NCBI GenBank assembly: GCA_018241025.1
Contig: JAFEEQ010000020.1
Location: forward strand, 1 to 64,000
Direction of reading: 5' to 3'
DNA from: Pseudomonadota bacterium
GTDB taxonomy: Bacteria; Pseudomonadota; Alphaproteobacteria; Micropepsales; Micropepsaceae
DNA: 64,000 bases
The notes beneath the pieces were generated by a model. It was not told where the DNA came from and searched no databases. It worked only from the letters and a program-made list of their open reading frames with translations. This document shows, in pieces, positions 9,058 to 16,546 of the stretch (positions within the stretch are counted from its first letter, which is position 1; every line of letters begins with the position of its first letter). The position numbers and the translations under genes were made by a program.

Positions 9058-9310
9058 CTTCACCACCGGCCTTCGCTCGCGGGGCGAGAGAAGCGTTGCG
9101 CTCCCGTGTGCGGGAGCAAGGCGCGAGCTACGGCCGGCAGGCCGGTCTCGCAAAATCGATGTGCTGAGGAACGGTCGATATCGGCGTTGCGACAACCGAA
9201 ACGCAGGATCGGCCCTTCGGCCTCCCCGGAGCCCGCGACACACCCGCTCTCCTAGCGGATTCCACGGTACGATCGGTTGAAGTCGGCTCAAGGCCGCAGT
9301 GGAGGAAGTA
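9058..9310 (-). ncRNA. tRNA-like RNA unit 3 (longer, degenerate)
   Basis: The unit starts TACTTC and ends GTGGTGAAG; 253 nt. Its ends pair well: CTTC, CCAC and GGCC at the 5' side match GGCC, GTGG and GAAG at the 3' side, separated by small internal loops. It contains the box CCGTTCC, a T-loop-like ATCGATT (9160-9154) with a weak stem, an acceptor-like stem CGGCC/GGCCG with tetraloop TGCC (9144-9131), and TAGCTC as the start of a D-arm. A CACA-capped CTCCCG/CGGGAG hairpin follows. The first half has no tRNA resemblance that I can defend. Confidence 0.55.
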
Positions 9311-9318
9311 TCCGGTAT

Positions 9319-9417
9319 CTTCACCATCAGCGATGCCCGCTTGGGCGGGCACGTCGGGCCGGGGGAACGGGTGAGACTGGAGTGCCCTCCATGGGAGAGC
9401 ATCGTGGCAACGAAGGA
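9319..9417 (-). ncRNA. Short RNA unit 2, Y RNA-like without tRNA domain
   Basis: Only 99 nt, from TCCTTC to ATGGTGAAG. The ends form a stem: CTTCGTTG with TGGTGAAG (several G.U pairs), an internal loop, then CGATG with CATCG. Inside are a CTCC/GGAG hairpin, the box CCGTTCCC (9370-9363) and TGCCCGC/GCGGGCA capped by CCAA. T-arm and D-arm are absent. It may correspond to the simpler Y RNA class that accompanies YrlA-type RNAs. Confidence 0.5.
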
Positions 9418-9425
9418 ACCAGTCC

Positions 9426-9659
9426 CTTCACCACCCGGCATTCTGAAAATTGAAAAACAAATCCGTCGCGGCGCTCTCGTGAAATGGCGCGCCGCCATAG
9501 CGAAGCCTCTTTGCTTCGCCCTGCCATCGGTGGACCGTGCTTGCGCACGCCGTTCCCTCCGGCAGGCCCCGCGCTTGTAGAACTCGCGCGTGTGCGCGCG
9601 AGCTCCCGAGATCCGGGTCTCTCGTGCCGGCGTTGCCGGCGGCATTTCGTTGAGAAGCT
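9426..9659 (-). ncRNA. RNA unit 1 (first, most divergent)
   Basis: It begins just after the attenuator terminator with AGCTTC and ends GGTGGTGAAG; 234 nt. It contains GCCGGC/GCCGGC, a perfect 8-bp stem CTCGCGCG/CGCGCGAG with CACA loop at the acceptor-like position (9602-9583), and GTGC/GCAC with a GCAA loop. It also has GGGAACGG (9557-9550), the exact complement of the CCGTTCCC box of the later units. An AT-rich patch lies near its 3' end. T- and D-arms are not convincing. Its membership rests on position and the 3' motif. Confidence 0.45.
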
Positions 9660-9668
9660 GCAGAGAAC

Positions 9669-9754
9669 AAAAAACCCTCCGGAGCTTCTGGCTCGGGAGG
9701 GTCTGCGAAACGCAGATATCGGCGCGCCATCAGGCGGTGCCGCTCCCATGAGCC
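9669..9754 (-). promoter_or_regulatory. Candidate attenuator ahead of the RNA array, rsr and rtcB
   Basis: On the minus strand CCCTCC and GAG (9701-9692) pair with CTC and GGAGGG (9684-9675), with one C.C mismatch, followed by T6 (9674-9669): an intrinsic terminator upstream of the whole operon. The upstream segment GGCTC-AT-GGGAG (9754-9743) can pair with CTCCCGAGCC (9699-9690), giving 10 bp with a 2-nt bulge, and would prevent the terminator. A small TCTGCG/CGCAGA hairpin lies just before it. The MATE leader at 5415-5517 has the same design. Confidence 0.6.
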
Positions 9755-9822
9755 GTGCGCGTATATACGGATGGCCGGCGGCCATTCGCTGTCGCGCTCA
9801 GTTTTTGTTCGAGGCAAATCAT
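9730..9822 (-). CDS. Possible 30-residue leader peptide of the RNA array operon
   Basis: A frame starting MICLEQKLSATANGRRPSVY and ending TGA at 9730, 28 nt before the terminator stem. The proposed antiterminator strand lies in its last codons. The Shine-Dalgarno is weak. It is kept because position and size match the leader frame in the MATE attenuator. Other short frames overlap, so the true leader, if any, is unproven. Confidence 0.3.
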   Translation of the reverse strand: MICLEQKLSATANGRRPSVYTRTAHGSGTA

Positions 9823-9872
9823 TGCGTTCGACTCAAAGGTTGCTCGCGCACACCATGTGCGTGAGGGCGCGG

Positions 9873-9901
9873 CTTCTACGCCTGGGATTTTTGCAAGTCA
9901 A
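9873..9901 (-). promoter_or_regulatory. Promoter of the RNA array-rsr-rtcB operon
   Basis: TTGACT (9901-9896), a 17-nt spacer and TAGAAG (9878-9873). It directly follows the hairpin that ends the upstream gene. It shares TTGACTTGC and GGCGTA at identical spacing with the MATE leader promoter at 5618-5646. Confidence 0.55.
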
Positions 9902-9903
9902 CG

Positions 9904-9929
9904 CGCCGCGCGGAATTCTCCGCGCGGCG
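9904..9929 (-). terminator. Hairpin after the FMO gene
   Basis: CGCCGCGCGG and CCGCGCGGCG form a perfect 10-bp stem with loop AATTCT, 19 nt past the monooxygenase stop. There is no T-tract on the minus strand. It separates that gene from the array promoter. Confidence 0.55.
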
Positions 9930-9947
9930 TGGTTTGGATGACACAGC

Positions 9948-11450
9948 TCAGCGCGCCGCGACAGGCGCCGGCTTTCGCGCGCCGGCCTTCGCGTCATAGA
10001 CGAATTCCGCCGCATCGAGATCGATAGCCGGAAGCTGATCTTTCTCGCGCCAGTAATCCTGGCTGTGCTGCCATTCCGGCTTGTCGCCGCGCTTGGGCAG
10101 AAGGTCCATGCCGCGCAGCAGATAGCCGGGATTGAAGTTCTCGGTATCGATCCACGGCAAAAGCGGCATGTTGCTGTCCTGCGGGCGCAGCGCGACCTCG
10201 ACCTTCTTCACGTGCTTCTCGTCCATGTGCTTCAGCAGGCGGCAGACGAAATCGGCGACGAGATCGGCGCGCAGCGTCCAGCTCGCGCGGAAATAGCCGA
10301 ACACCCACACCATGTTCGGGATGCCGGTGAACATCATGCCGCGATAGGTGACGGTGTTGCCGAAATCGAGCGGCTTGCCGTCGATGGCGAAGGCGATGTC
10401 GCCCAGCGCATTCAGGTTGAAGCCGGTCGCGGTGATTATAATATCGGCCTTCAACTCCTTGCCGGATTTCAGCAGGATGCCGTTCTCGGTGAAGCGGTCG
10501 ATGTGATCGGTCACGACATCGGCTTTGCCCGACTTGATGCCCTGGAAGAGGTCGCCATCGGGCACGAAGGCGATGCGCTGGCGCCACGGGCGATAGCTTG
10601 GCGTGAAGTCCTTCTCGACCGCTTCGGGGCCGAGGAACATCTGCACCGCGCCGAGCAGTTCCTTGCGCACCGCCTCCGGTTCTTCGAAGGAGCGGCGGGT
10701 GAAGGCGTCCTGGTCGAACAGGATCTTGCGGCGCACGATTTCGTGAATCCAGGTCTCGTCGACATGCAGCTGGCGCAGCGTATCGGCGAGCTCGTTGGCG
10801 TTGCGGCCGGGGATGAAATAGGTCGGCGAGCGCTGGAGCAGGGTGACGTGCTTGCAGTCGCCGGCGATGGCCGGCACCAGCGTCGCCGCCGTCGCGCCCG
10901 AGCCGATGACGAGGACATTCTTGTCCTTGTAGTCGAGATCTTCCGGCCAGGTCTGCGGATGGACGATGCGGCCTCTATATGTGTCCATGCCTTCCCACTC
11001 CGGCGTATAGCCTTCGGAGTGGCGGTAGTAGCCCTGGCACATCCAGAGAAAGTTCGCGGTGAAGCGCACGGTCTTGTCGCCATGCATCGCTTCGATGGTC
11101 CAGAGATTGTCCTTGCTCGACCAGCTCGCGCTCTTGATCGCGTGGCGGTAGCGGATGTGTTTCGCCAGATCGTTCTCGTCGATCACCTCGCCCATGTAGC
11201 GCAGGATTTCTTCGGCCGAGGCGATGGGCGTGCCGGTCCACGGCTTGAAGCGGTAACCGAAAGTGTAGAGATCGCTATCGGAGCGGATACCGGGATATTT
11301 GTGTGTCAGCCAGGTTCCGCCGAAGCTCTCCAGCGAGTCGAGGACGACGAAGCTCTTGCCCGGGCATTGCTGGGTCATGTGATAGGCGGCGCCGACGCCG
11401 GAAATTCCGGCCCCCACGATCAGCACATCGAAATGCTCGCTTGCGGCCAT
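9948..11450 (-). CDS. Flavin-containing (Baeyer-Villiger type) monooxygenase
   Basis: A 500-residue class B flavoprotein monooxygenase using FAD and NADPH to oxygenate ketones or soft nucleophiles. The FAD Rossmann motif VGAGISGVGAAYH is near the N-terminus, a second nucleotide motif IGSGATAATL is mid-protein, and the fingerprint YRGRIVHPQTWP fits FxGxxxHxxxW with Tyr for Phe. I chose ATG 11450 over 11567 because AGGAGAG precedes it and the FAD motif then sits about 12 residues in. Divergent from the acyl-CoA dehydrogenase. Substrate unknown. Confidence 0.88.
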   Translation of the reverse strand: MAASEHFDVLIVGAGISGVGAAYHMTQQCPGKSFVVLDSLESFGGTWLTHKYPGIRSDSDLYTFGYRFKPWTGTPIASAEEILRYMGEVIDENDLAKHIRYRHAIKSASWSSKDNLWTIEAMHGDKTVRFTANFLWMCQGYYRHSEGYTPEWEGMDTYRGRIVHPQTWPEDLDYKDKNVLVIGSGATAATLVPAIAGDCKHVTLLQRSPTYFIPGRNANELADTLRQLHVDETWIHEIVRRKILFDQDAFTRRSFEEPEAVRKELLGAVQMFLGPEAVEKDFTPSYRPWRQRIAFVPDGDLFQGIKSGKADVVTDHIDRFTENGILLKSGKELKADIIITATGFNLNALGDIAFAIDGKPLDFGNTVTYRGMMFTGIPNMVWVFGYFRASWTLRADLVADFVCRLLKHMDEKHVKKVEVALRPQDSNMPLLPWIDTENFNPGYLLRGMDLLPKRGDKPEWQHSQDYWREKDQLPAIDLDAAEFVYDAKAGARKPAPVAAR

Positions 11451-11669
11451 CTTCGGCTCTCCTCCCGTTTCGCCGCTTGGCGGCGCATCAAATCTGCCTG
11501 ACAAATTGTCGGCACGATTGATTGAAATCAACCGGTAACCCGAAGCAATTCTCTTACGCAACGTCACGTGACCGGCGACGCAGGGGAAGCCTGCCGCCGC
11601 AAGGGATACGCCTCGACTTGGCCAAACCGCAGGTTAGTGTTCGTCCAACGAACACCGGAAGGACGCGCC

Positions 11670-12941
11670 ATGGATTTCTCGATTCCCGATCACATCAAGA
11701 AGCTTCTCGAAGACATCGACGCCTTCATCGAGAAGGAGATCGTTCCGCTTCAGAGGCAGGACGATAACGACCGTTTCTTCGATCACCGCCGCGAATGGGC
11801 ACGCACGGATTTCGAACATGGCGGCCTGCCGCGCAAGGAATGGGAAGACCTGCTGCGCGAGATGCGCAAGCGTGCCGACAAGGCGGGGTTCCTGCGCCTG
11901 GCCCTGCCGGAAGAATTCGGCGGCAAGAACATCGGCAATCTCGCCATGGCGATCATTCGCGAGCATCTGGCGACCAAGGGGCTCGGCCTGCACAACGATC
12001 TGCAGAACGAAAGCTCGGTCGTCGGCAACTTCCCGCAGGTGCTGATGATGCGCGACTTCGGTACCGAGGAGCAGAAAAAGACCGTGCTCCCCGGCATGCT
12101 CGACGGATCGGTGCGCCTCGCCTTCGGCCTGACTGAGCCCAAGCATGGCTCCGATGCGACCTGGATGGAGACACGCGCGGTCAAGGACGGCAATGGCTGG
12201 CTGATCAATGGTGAGAAGATGTGGAACACCGGCGTCCATGTCGCGAGCCACGACATGGTGTTCTGCCGCACGTCCGGCAATGACGGCGACGCGCGCGGTC
12301 TTACCTGCATGATCGTCCCGATGAACGATCCGGGCGTGAAGATCGAAGAATACATGTGGACCTTCAACATGCCGACCGACCACGCCCGCGTGTCGTTCAA
12401 GAATGTCTGGGTGCCCGACAGCGCCGTGTTCGGCCCGGTCGACAACGGCCTCGTCCTCGCGCGTCATTTCGTGCACGAGAACCGTATCCGCCAGGCCGCC
12501 TCCGGCGTCGGAGCGGCGCAGTATTGCATCAACGAGTCGATCGATTACGCCAACACCCGCAAGCCGTTCGGCAAGCCGCTTAGCCGCAACCAGGCGATCC
12601 AATGGCCGCTCGTCGAACTCCAGACCGAAGCCGAGATGATCCGCTGGCTGATCCGCCGTACCGCATGGGAGATGGATCGCATGACCGGCCCGGAGATCCA
12701 GCTCTATCTCTCTGACAAGGTCAGCATGTGCAATTACAAGGGCAACCAGCTCGTCTGCAACGCCGCCGATTGGGCGATGCAGGTGCATGGCGGCTGGGGC
12801 TATTCGCGCCACAAGCAGTTCGAGCACATCTACCGCCACCACCGCCGCTATCGCATCACCGAAGGCTCGGACCAGATTCAGATGCGCAACGTTGCGGGTC
12901 ACATGTTCGGCTTCATCGGCAAGAACCGGAAGCCGGATTGA
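11670..12941 (+). CDS. Acyl-CoA dehydrogenase family protein
   Basis: A 423-residue FAD enzyme oxidising acyl-CoA to the enoyl-CoA. The acyl-CoA dehydrogenase fold is visible through FGLTEPKHGSDATW (substrate/FAD binding, around residue 150), QAIQWPLVELQ, and a C-terminal VHGGWGYSRHKQFEHIYRHHR block. ATG 11670 has GGAAGGA upstream. The short-branched or CaiA-like subclass cannot be settled by eye. Divergently transcribed from the FMO gene, so the two may share a catabolic role. Confidence 0.87.
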   Translation: MDFSIPDHIKKLLEDIDAFIEKEIVPLQRQDDNDRFFDHRREWARTDFEHGGLPRKEWEDLLREMRKRADKAGFLRLALPEEFGGKNIGNLAMAIIREHLATKGLGLHNDLQNESSVVGNFPQVLMMRDFGTEEQKKTVLPGMLDGSVRLAFGLTEPKHGSDATWMETRAVKDGNGWLINGEKMWNTGVHVASHDMVFCRTSGNDGDARGLTCMIVPMNDPGVKIEEYMWTFNMPTDHARVSFKNVWVPDSAVFGPVDNGLVLARHFVHENRIRQAASGVGAAQYCINESIDYANTRKPFGKPLSRNQAIQWPLVELQTEAEMIRWLIRRTAWEMDRMTGPEIQLYLSDKVSMCNYKGNQLVCNAADWAMQVHGGWGYSRHKQFEHIYRHHRRYRITEGSDQIQMRNVAGHMFGFIGKNRKPD

Positions 12942-13020
12942 TGAAACCGCCGCTCATGGTGAATGGATTTTCGCCGCGGGCGGATCGGGTTTTGTACCTA
13001 GCGTGCAGCAAGGCTCGAAA

Positions 13021-13050
13021 GCACCGGAATTGAAACGACAATTCCGGTGC
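13021..13050 (+). terminator. Perfect 12-bp hairpin after the acyl-CoA dehydrogenase gene
   Basis: GCACCGGAATTG and CAATTCCGGTGC are perfectly complementary around AAACGA, 80 nt past the stop. There is no T-run, so Rho-independent function is uncertain. The rest of 12942-13170 shows nothing else. Confidence 0.5.
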
Positions 13051-13170
13051 GTGAGTCGTGGCTTCGATGCGATAACCAAAAAAACGCGGACATCGTTTAA
13101 CGCGTGCCGGCGGCCGCCAGCGGTATGATCGTCGCATGACTGGCATACCAACCGACCGGACACCGCCGAT

Positions 13171-13674
13171 ATGGCCGCCAACGCACTTGCAGCTCTACAC
13201 ACCGTTCACGAATCTGTGGACACTTATTCGCGCGTTCCAGGAGCGCGACATCCAGGCGCCGCAAAGCTCATCGCCTACTGGCGCGACGTCATCCAGCGCG
13301 ACGGCGTATTCGCCATCGGGCGTCATATCCCCGCCCGGCCCATCGCCGCGTTACTCCAAAACATTGTGATCAGCGAGCCGTCGCAGGACGGCGCGGATAT
13401 GCGGATTCGTCTGGCCGGTAATTTCGCGCGCCGGCGCTTCGGTGGCGACATCTCGGGCGCGCATCTGTCCGATCTCTTTCCGGCCGGAGATTTTTGTCAT
13501 CATCTGGAGGCGTCGTTCGAGGCGATCGCGACGGGTAGCCCGATGGTGTTCGACTCCTGTCTCAAAAGAGGCCAGGTCGTGGAGCTGCACAGCGAGGTCG
13601 TCCTGCTCCCGATCGCCGACCGCGACGGAATTTCGCCACTCGTTCTGGTAGGGATGTTCAGCTTCGACAACTGA
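13171..13674 (+). CDS. PAS-like domain protein (first of a tandem pair)
   Basis: A 167-residue soluble protein resembling the alphaproteobacterial PAS_5-type family: a helical N-terminus with LIAYWRDV, a central RIRLAGNFARRRFGGDISG, and a terminal strand-rich part. No output domain or transmembrane segment is present. The following gene is a paralogue sharing the RxRLAGxxxxRRFGxD pattern. Such single-PAS proteins are thought to be sensory or partner proteins; the ligand is unknown. Confidence 0.65.
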   Translation: MAANALAALHTVHESVDTYSRVPGARHPGAAKLIAYWRDVIQRDGVFAIGRHIPARPIAALLQNIVISEPSQDGADMRIRLAGNFARRRFGGDISGAHLSDLFPAGDFCHHLEASFEAIATGSPMVFDSCLKRGQVVELHSEVVLLPIADRDGISPLVLVGMFSFDN

Positions 13675-13756
13675 CGCGTTGCTTTTTAACGAAGAGATTA
13701 AAGCGCCGTAAGGTCGCGGTCGCCTACCACTTGCACCCGCAGGGAGAGAGCGGACG

Positions 13757-14284
13757 ATGCAGGCGCTGGGCTTGGTGCTCGACGACCGGCGCGACGGATT
13801 CGACGAGATCTGCGCCCGAAAGACGTCGGCAATTCATCGCGACACCCGCCATTTGATGGAGGTGTGGCGTCAGCTCGACGAGACCGGCGGCTTCATCGTC
13901 GGCATCCATATCCCGTCGCGCCGTCTCGCAAATCTGCTCAATGGAATTTCGCTCTACGAACCGATCGACGGCGGCCGGGACTTTCGCGTTCGCCTTGCCG
14001 GAAGCGCGGTGCTCCGCCGCTTCGGCCGCGACGTTGCCCATCTCCGCCTGTCCGAAGTGTTCGAGAAGGAGCATCTCGCATTTCATCGCAGCGGCATGCG
14101 GCAGGTCTATCGTAGCGGCACACCCTTCCTCTATCGCGCCGAAAAACAATGGCAGGGTCAGCGCCATGCACTTTTCGAAGTCGTCTGTCTCAGGGTCTAT
14201 TCGCCGGACTGCCGCGATTCCTGGATTCTGAGCGGGCAGGCGGGCCTGCCGGCCGACTTTGCCGAGAGCCCGGAAACCGGCTAA
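13757..14284 (+). CDS. PAS-like domain protein (second of a tandem pair)
   Basis: A 175-residue paralogue of the preceding gene, with DFRVRLAGSAVLRRFGRDVAHL at the same position and HIPSRRLANLLNGISLYEP matching HIPARPIAALLQNIVISEP of the first copy. GGGAGAGAGCG lies upstream of the ATG. It has a single domain without an effector region. Local duplication is the simplest explanation for the pair. Confidence 0.65.
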   Translation: MQALGLVLDDRRDGFDEICARKTSAIHRDTRHLMEVWRQLDETGGFIVGIHIPSRRLANLLNGISLYEPIDGGRDFRVRLAGSAVLRRFGRDVAHLRLSEVFEKEHLAFHRSGMRQVYRSGTPFLYRAEKQWQGQRHALFEVVCLRVYSPDCRDSWILSGQAGLPADFAESPETG

Positions 14285-14314
14285 GCCGCTCCGCGCAATT
14301 CCCGCGAGGTGGAC

Positions 14315-15244
14315 ATGCCGACCCTGAACTTCGCCCATCGCGGCGGTGCCGGCCTTTATCCTGAAAACACGCTGGCGGCGTTTCGCGATGCCGTCGACCG
14401 CGGCTGCGACGGCGCCGAGCTCGACATCCAGCTCTCGAAGGACGGCGAGGTCGTGGTCTTCCACGACTACAAGCTCAAGCCCGAGATCGTGCGCCTGGGC
14501 GGCAAATGGATCGCCAAAGATCGCCGCTATTTCATCAAGGACCTCACGCTCGCCGACCTGAAGGCTTTGGACGTCGGCCGGCTCGATCCGGAGAGTCCCT
14601 ACGGCAAGTCGCATCCGCATACGATGCCGGTCGACGGCGAGCGCATTCCGACCCTGACCGAAGTGCTCGAGATCACATCGAAGGCGAAGAAGCCGTTCAA
14701 GCTCCAGGTCGAGCTCAAGACCTCGTTCATCGACCGCTCGGCCTCCTCCACGCCGGAGGCGCTGAGCGAGGCAGCGGTCGCGGTGCTGCGCAAGGCGAAC
14801 TATCTCGACCGCACGATCTTTGTCGGCTTCGACTGGCCGGGGCTTATCCACGCCAAGAAGCTGGTGCCCGGTGTCGAGTGCTGGTTCACCACCGTGGAGC
14901 TCGACTTCCTGAGACCCGCCCCGGCAGATGAGCCCGCGACCATGCGCGCGATGCGGCACTGGAACGACACGCAAACCTCGCCCTGGGCGGCGGGCTTCGA
15001 TCCGAGCAAATACGGCAATTCGATCGCGAAGGCGATCAAGGCTGCGGGCGGCGACGGATGGTTTCCGTACTATCCCGACGCGACAGCCGAAGCGGTTGCC
15101 GAAGCGAAATCCCTCGGCCTCAAGGTCGGCGCCTGGACGGTGAACGAGCCCGCCGACATGAAACGCCTGATCGGCCTCGGTCTTGATGGTTTGTGTACGG
15201 ATCGACCGGACCTGCTGGCGCAAGAACTCGTCGCTACCGTCTGA
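14315..15244 (+). CDS. Glycerophosphodiester phosphodiesterase
   Basis: A 309-residue GDPD-family enzyme that hydrolyses glycerophosphodiesters to glycerol-3-phosphate plus alcohol. Diagnostic motifs are AHRGGAGLYPENT near residue 10 (catalytic His), GAELDIQLSKDGEVVVFHD (metal-binding Glu/Asp and second His), QVELKT and the C-terminal WTVN. There is no signal peptide, so it is cytosolic. An in-frame GTG two codons upstream is also possible; ATG 14315 has GAGG at good spacing. Confidence 0.92.
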   Translation: MPTLNFAHRGGAGLYPENTLAAFRDAVDRGCDGAELDIQLSKDGEVVVFHDYKLKPEIVRLGGKWIAKDRRYFIKDLTLADLKALDVGRLDPESPYGKSHPHTMPVDGERIPTLTEVLEITSKAKKPFKLQVELKTSFIDRSASSTPEALSEAAVAVLRKANYLDRTIFVGFDWPGLIHAKKLVPGVECWFTTVELDFLRPAPADEPATMRAMRHWNDTQTSPWAAGFDPSKYGNSIAKAIKAAGGDGWFPYYPDATAEAVAEAKSLGLKVGAWTVNEPADMKRLIGLGLDGLCTDRPDLLAQELVATV

Positions 15245-15319
15245 ATGAGCGGGTGGGGGCACGCGCACTTGACGGGACGAGAACAAAAGTGGAACTTAGA
15301 TCTAGGTATGGAGCCTGTC

Positions 15320-15724
15320 ATGAAACCCAAGATCGGCATCATCACGCTTGGCGTCCGCGATTTCGCGAAGTCGCTCGCGTTCTATCGCGACGGCCTCGGC
15401 TTCCCGACGCACAATTTCAAGGACGGCGAGGACATCGTCTTCTTCAAGCTCGAAGGCAGTTGGCTCGCGCTATATCCGCGCGACAAGCTCGCCGAGGATG
15501 CGACGGTGCCCGACGACGGCACCGGCTTCTCCGGCATCACGCTCGCGCATAACGAACCGTCGCCGGAAGCCGTCGATCGCGCCTACGCCGAAGCGATCGA
15601 GGCCGGTGCGCGCGCCGTGAAGCAGCCGCAAAAGGTGTTCTGGGGCGGCTATTCGGGCTACTTCGCCGATCCCGACGGGTATTTGTGGGAAGTCGCGTAC
15701 AATCCGTTCACGGATTTGACGTGA
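15320..15724 (+). CDS. VOC superfamily (glyoxalase/bleomycin-resistance-like) protein
   Basis: A 134-residue single VOC unit: GIITLGVRDFAKSLAFYRDGLGFP at the N-terminus and GYFADPDGYLWEVAYNP at the C-terminus, the usual positions of the metal-ligand strands. The Glu of WEVAYN is the typical second-half ligand; the first His is replaced (GIITLGV). Start 15320 is chosen because GGAG lies 8 nt upstream and the beta-strand starts at once. Activity cannot be assigned. Confidence 0.78.
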   Translation: MKPKIGIITLGVRDFAKSLAFYRDGLGFPTHNFKDGEDIVFFKLEGSWLALYPRDKLAEDATVPDDGTGFSGITLAHNEPSPEAVDRAYAEAIEAGARAVKQPQKVFWGGYSGYFADPDGYLWEVAYNPFTDLT

Positions 15725-15835
15725 GCGTCTTGTGCAATACAGGGCTTTCGCGCGCTGAGGTCAATTCCGCATAACGCCGCCTTCCTGCTGCACCGCACTC
15801 CGTGCGATTGAGTCAGCGGGAAGAGGGAACGCACG

Positions 15836-16546
15836 ATGATCACGAAAGACGTCAGCTACAGCGACAACGGCAAGACGCTGACCGGCTATCTCGCCGACGG
15901 CTCGAACGGCCGCAAGGTGCCGGGCATTCTCGTCTGTCATCAGGGCGGGGGCTTGCGCGAGCATGAGAAGGAGCGGGCGCGCATGCTTGCCGATCTCGGC
16001 TATGTCGCGTTCGCGCTCGACATGTACGGTGCCGTCGCGGCTTCGCGCGAGCAGGCGATGGAGCTTTTGAACGGCGTCAGTCAGAACCAGCAGCTTTGGG
16101 GCGACCGCATCCGTGCCGGCATCGCCCAGCTCAAGGCCCAGCCCCATGTCGATGCGAAGCGCCTCGCCGCCATCGGTTTTTGTTTCGGCGGCATGACGGT
16201 GATCGAGGCGGTGCGCGCGTCGGACGAACTCTCCTGCGTCGTCGCCTTCCATCCCGGCCTGACGCATCTGCCGGAGAGCGATCCGCGCAAGGTCACCGGC
16301 AAGGTGATGGTCTGTGCCGGCCAGAAAGATCCGCTGATCCCGGATGACGCGCGCACCCGCTTTCTCAAGCTGATGAGGGAGGCAGATGCCGACCTGCAAT
16401 ACATCAACTACAGCCGCGCCGGACACAGCTTCACCGACAAGTCGATTGCCGAGTTCAACATTCCGAACTTCGAATACGAACCCGCCACCGACCGCCGCTC
16501 CTGGGCCGCGATGCGCGACTTGTTCGATGAGACTTTCGCCACATGA
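15836..16546 (+). CDS. Dienelactone hydrolase family protein
   Basis: A 236-residue alpha/beta hydrolase. The nucleophile elbow GFCFGG carries cysteine, the mark of the dienelactone hydrolase family. The acid and His are likely in AGQKDPLIPDD and YSRAGHSFTD. HQGGGLREHEKERARMLAD at the N-terminus is typical. The stop overlaps the start of the next gene by 4 nt, so the two are translationally coupled. Confidence 0.87.
   Translation: MITKDVSYSDNGKTLTGYLADGSNGRKVPGILVCHQGGGLREHEKERARMLADLGYVAFALDMYGAVAASREQAMELLNGVSQNQQLWGDRIRAGIAQLKAQPHVDAKRLAAIGFCFGGMTVIEAVRASDELSCVVAFHPGLTHLPESDPRKVTGKVMVCAGQKDPLIPDDARTRFLKLMREADADLQYINYSRAGHSFTDKSIAEFNIPNFEYEPATDRRSWAAMRDLFDETFAT

Noticed and set aside
8530..9435. 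CRISPR array, because of regularly recurring motifs
   Set aside because: Repeats are short split motifs, units vary from 99 to 253 nt and carry RNA folds; no cas genes are present.
8401..9660. Long open frames on both strands across the RNA array
   Set aside because: GC-rich sequence leaves chance frames. They run through hairpins and repeated motifs, lack Shine-Dalgarno sites and resemble no protein.
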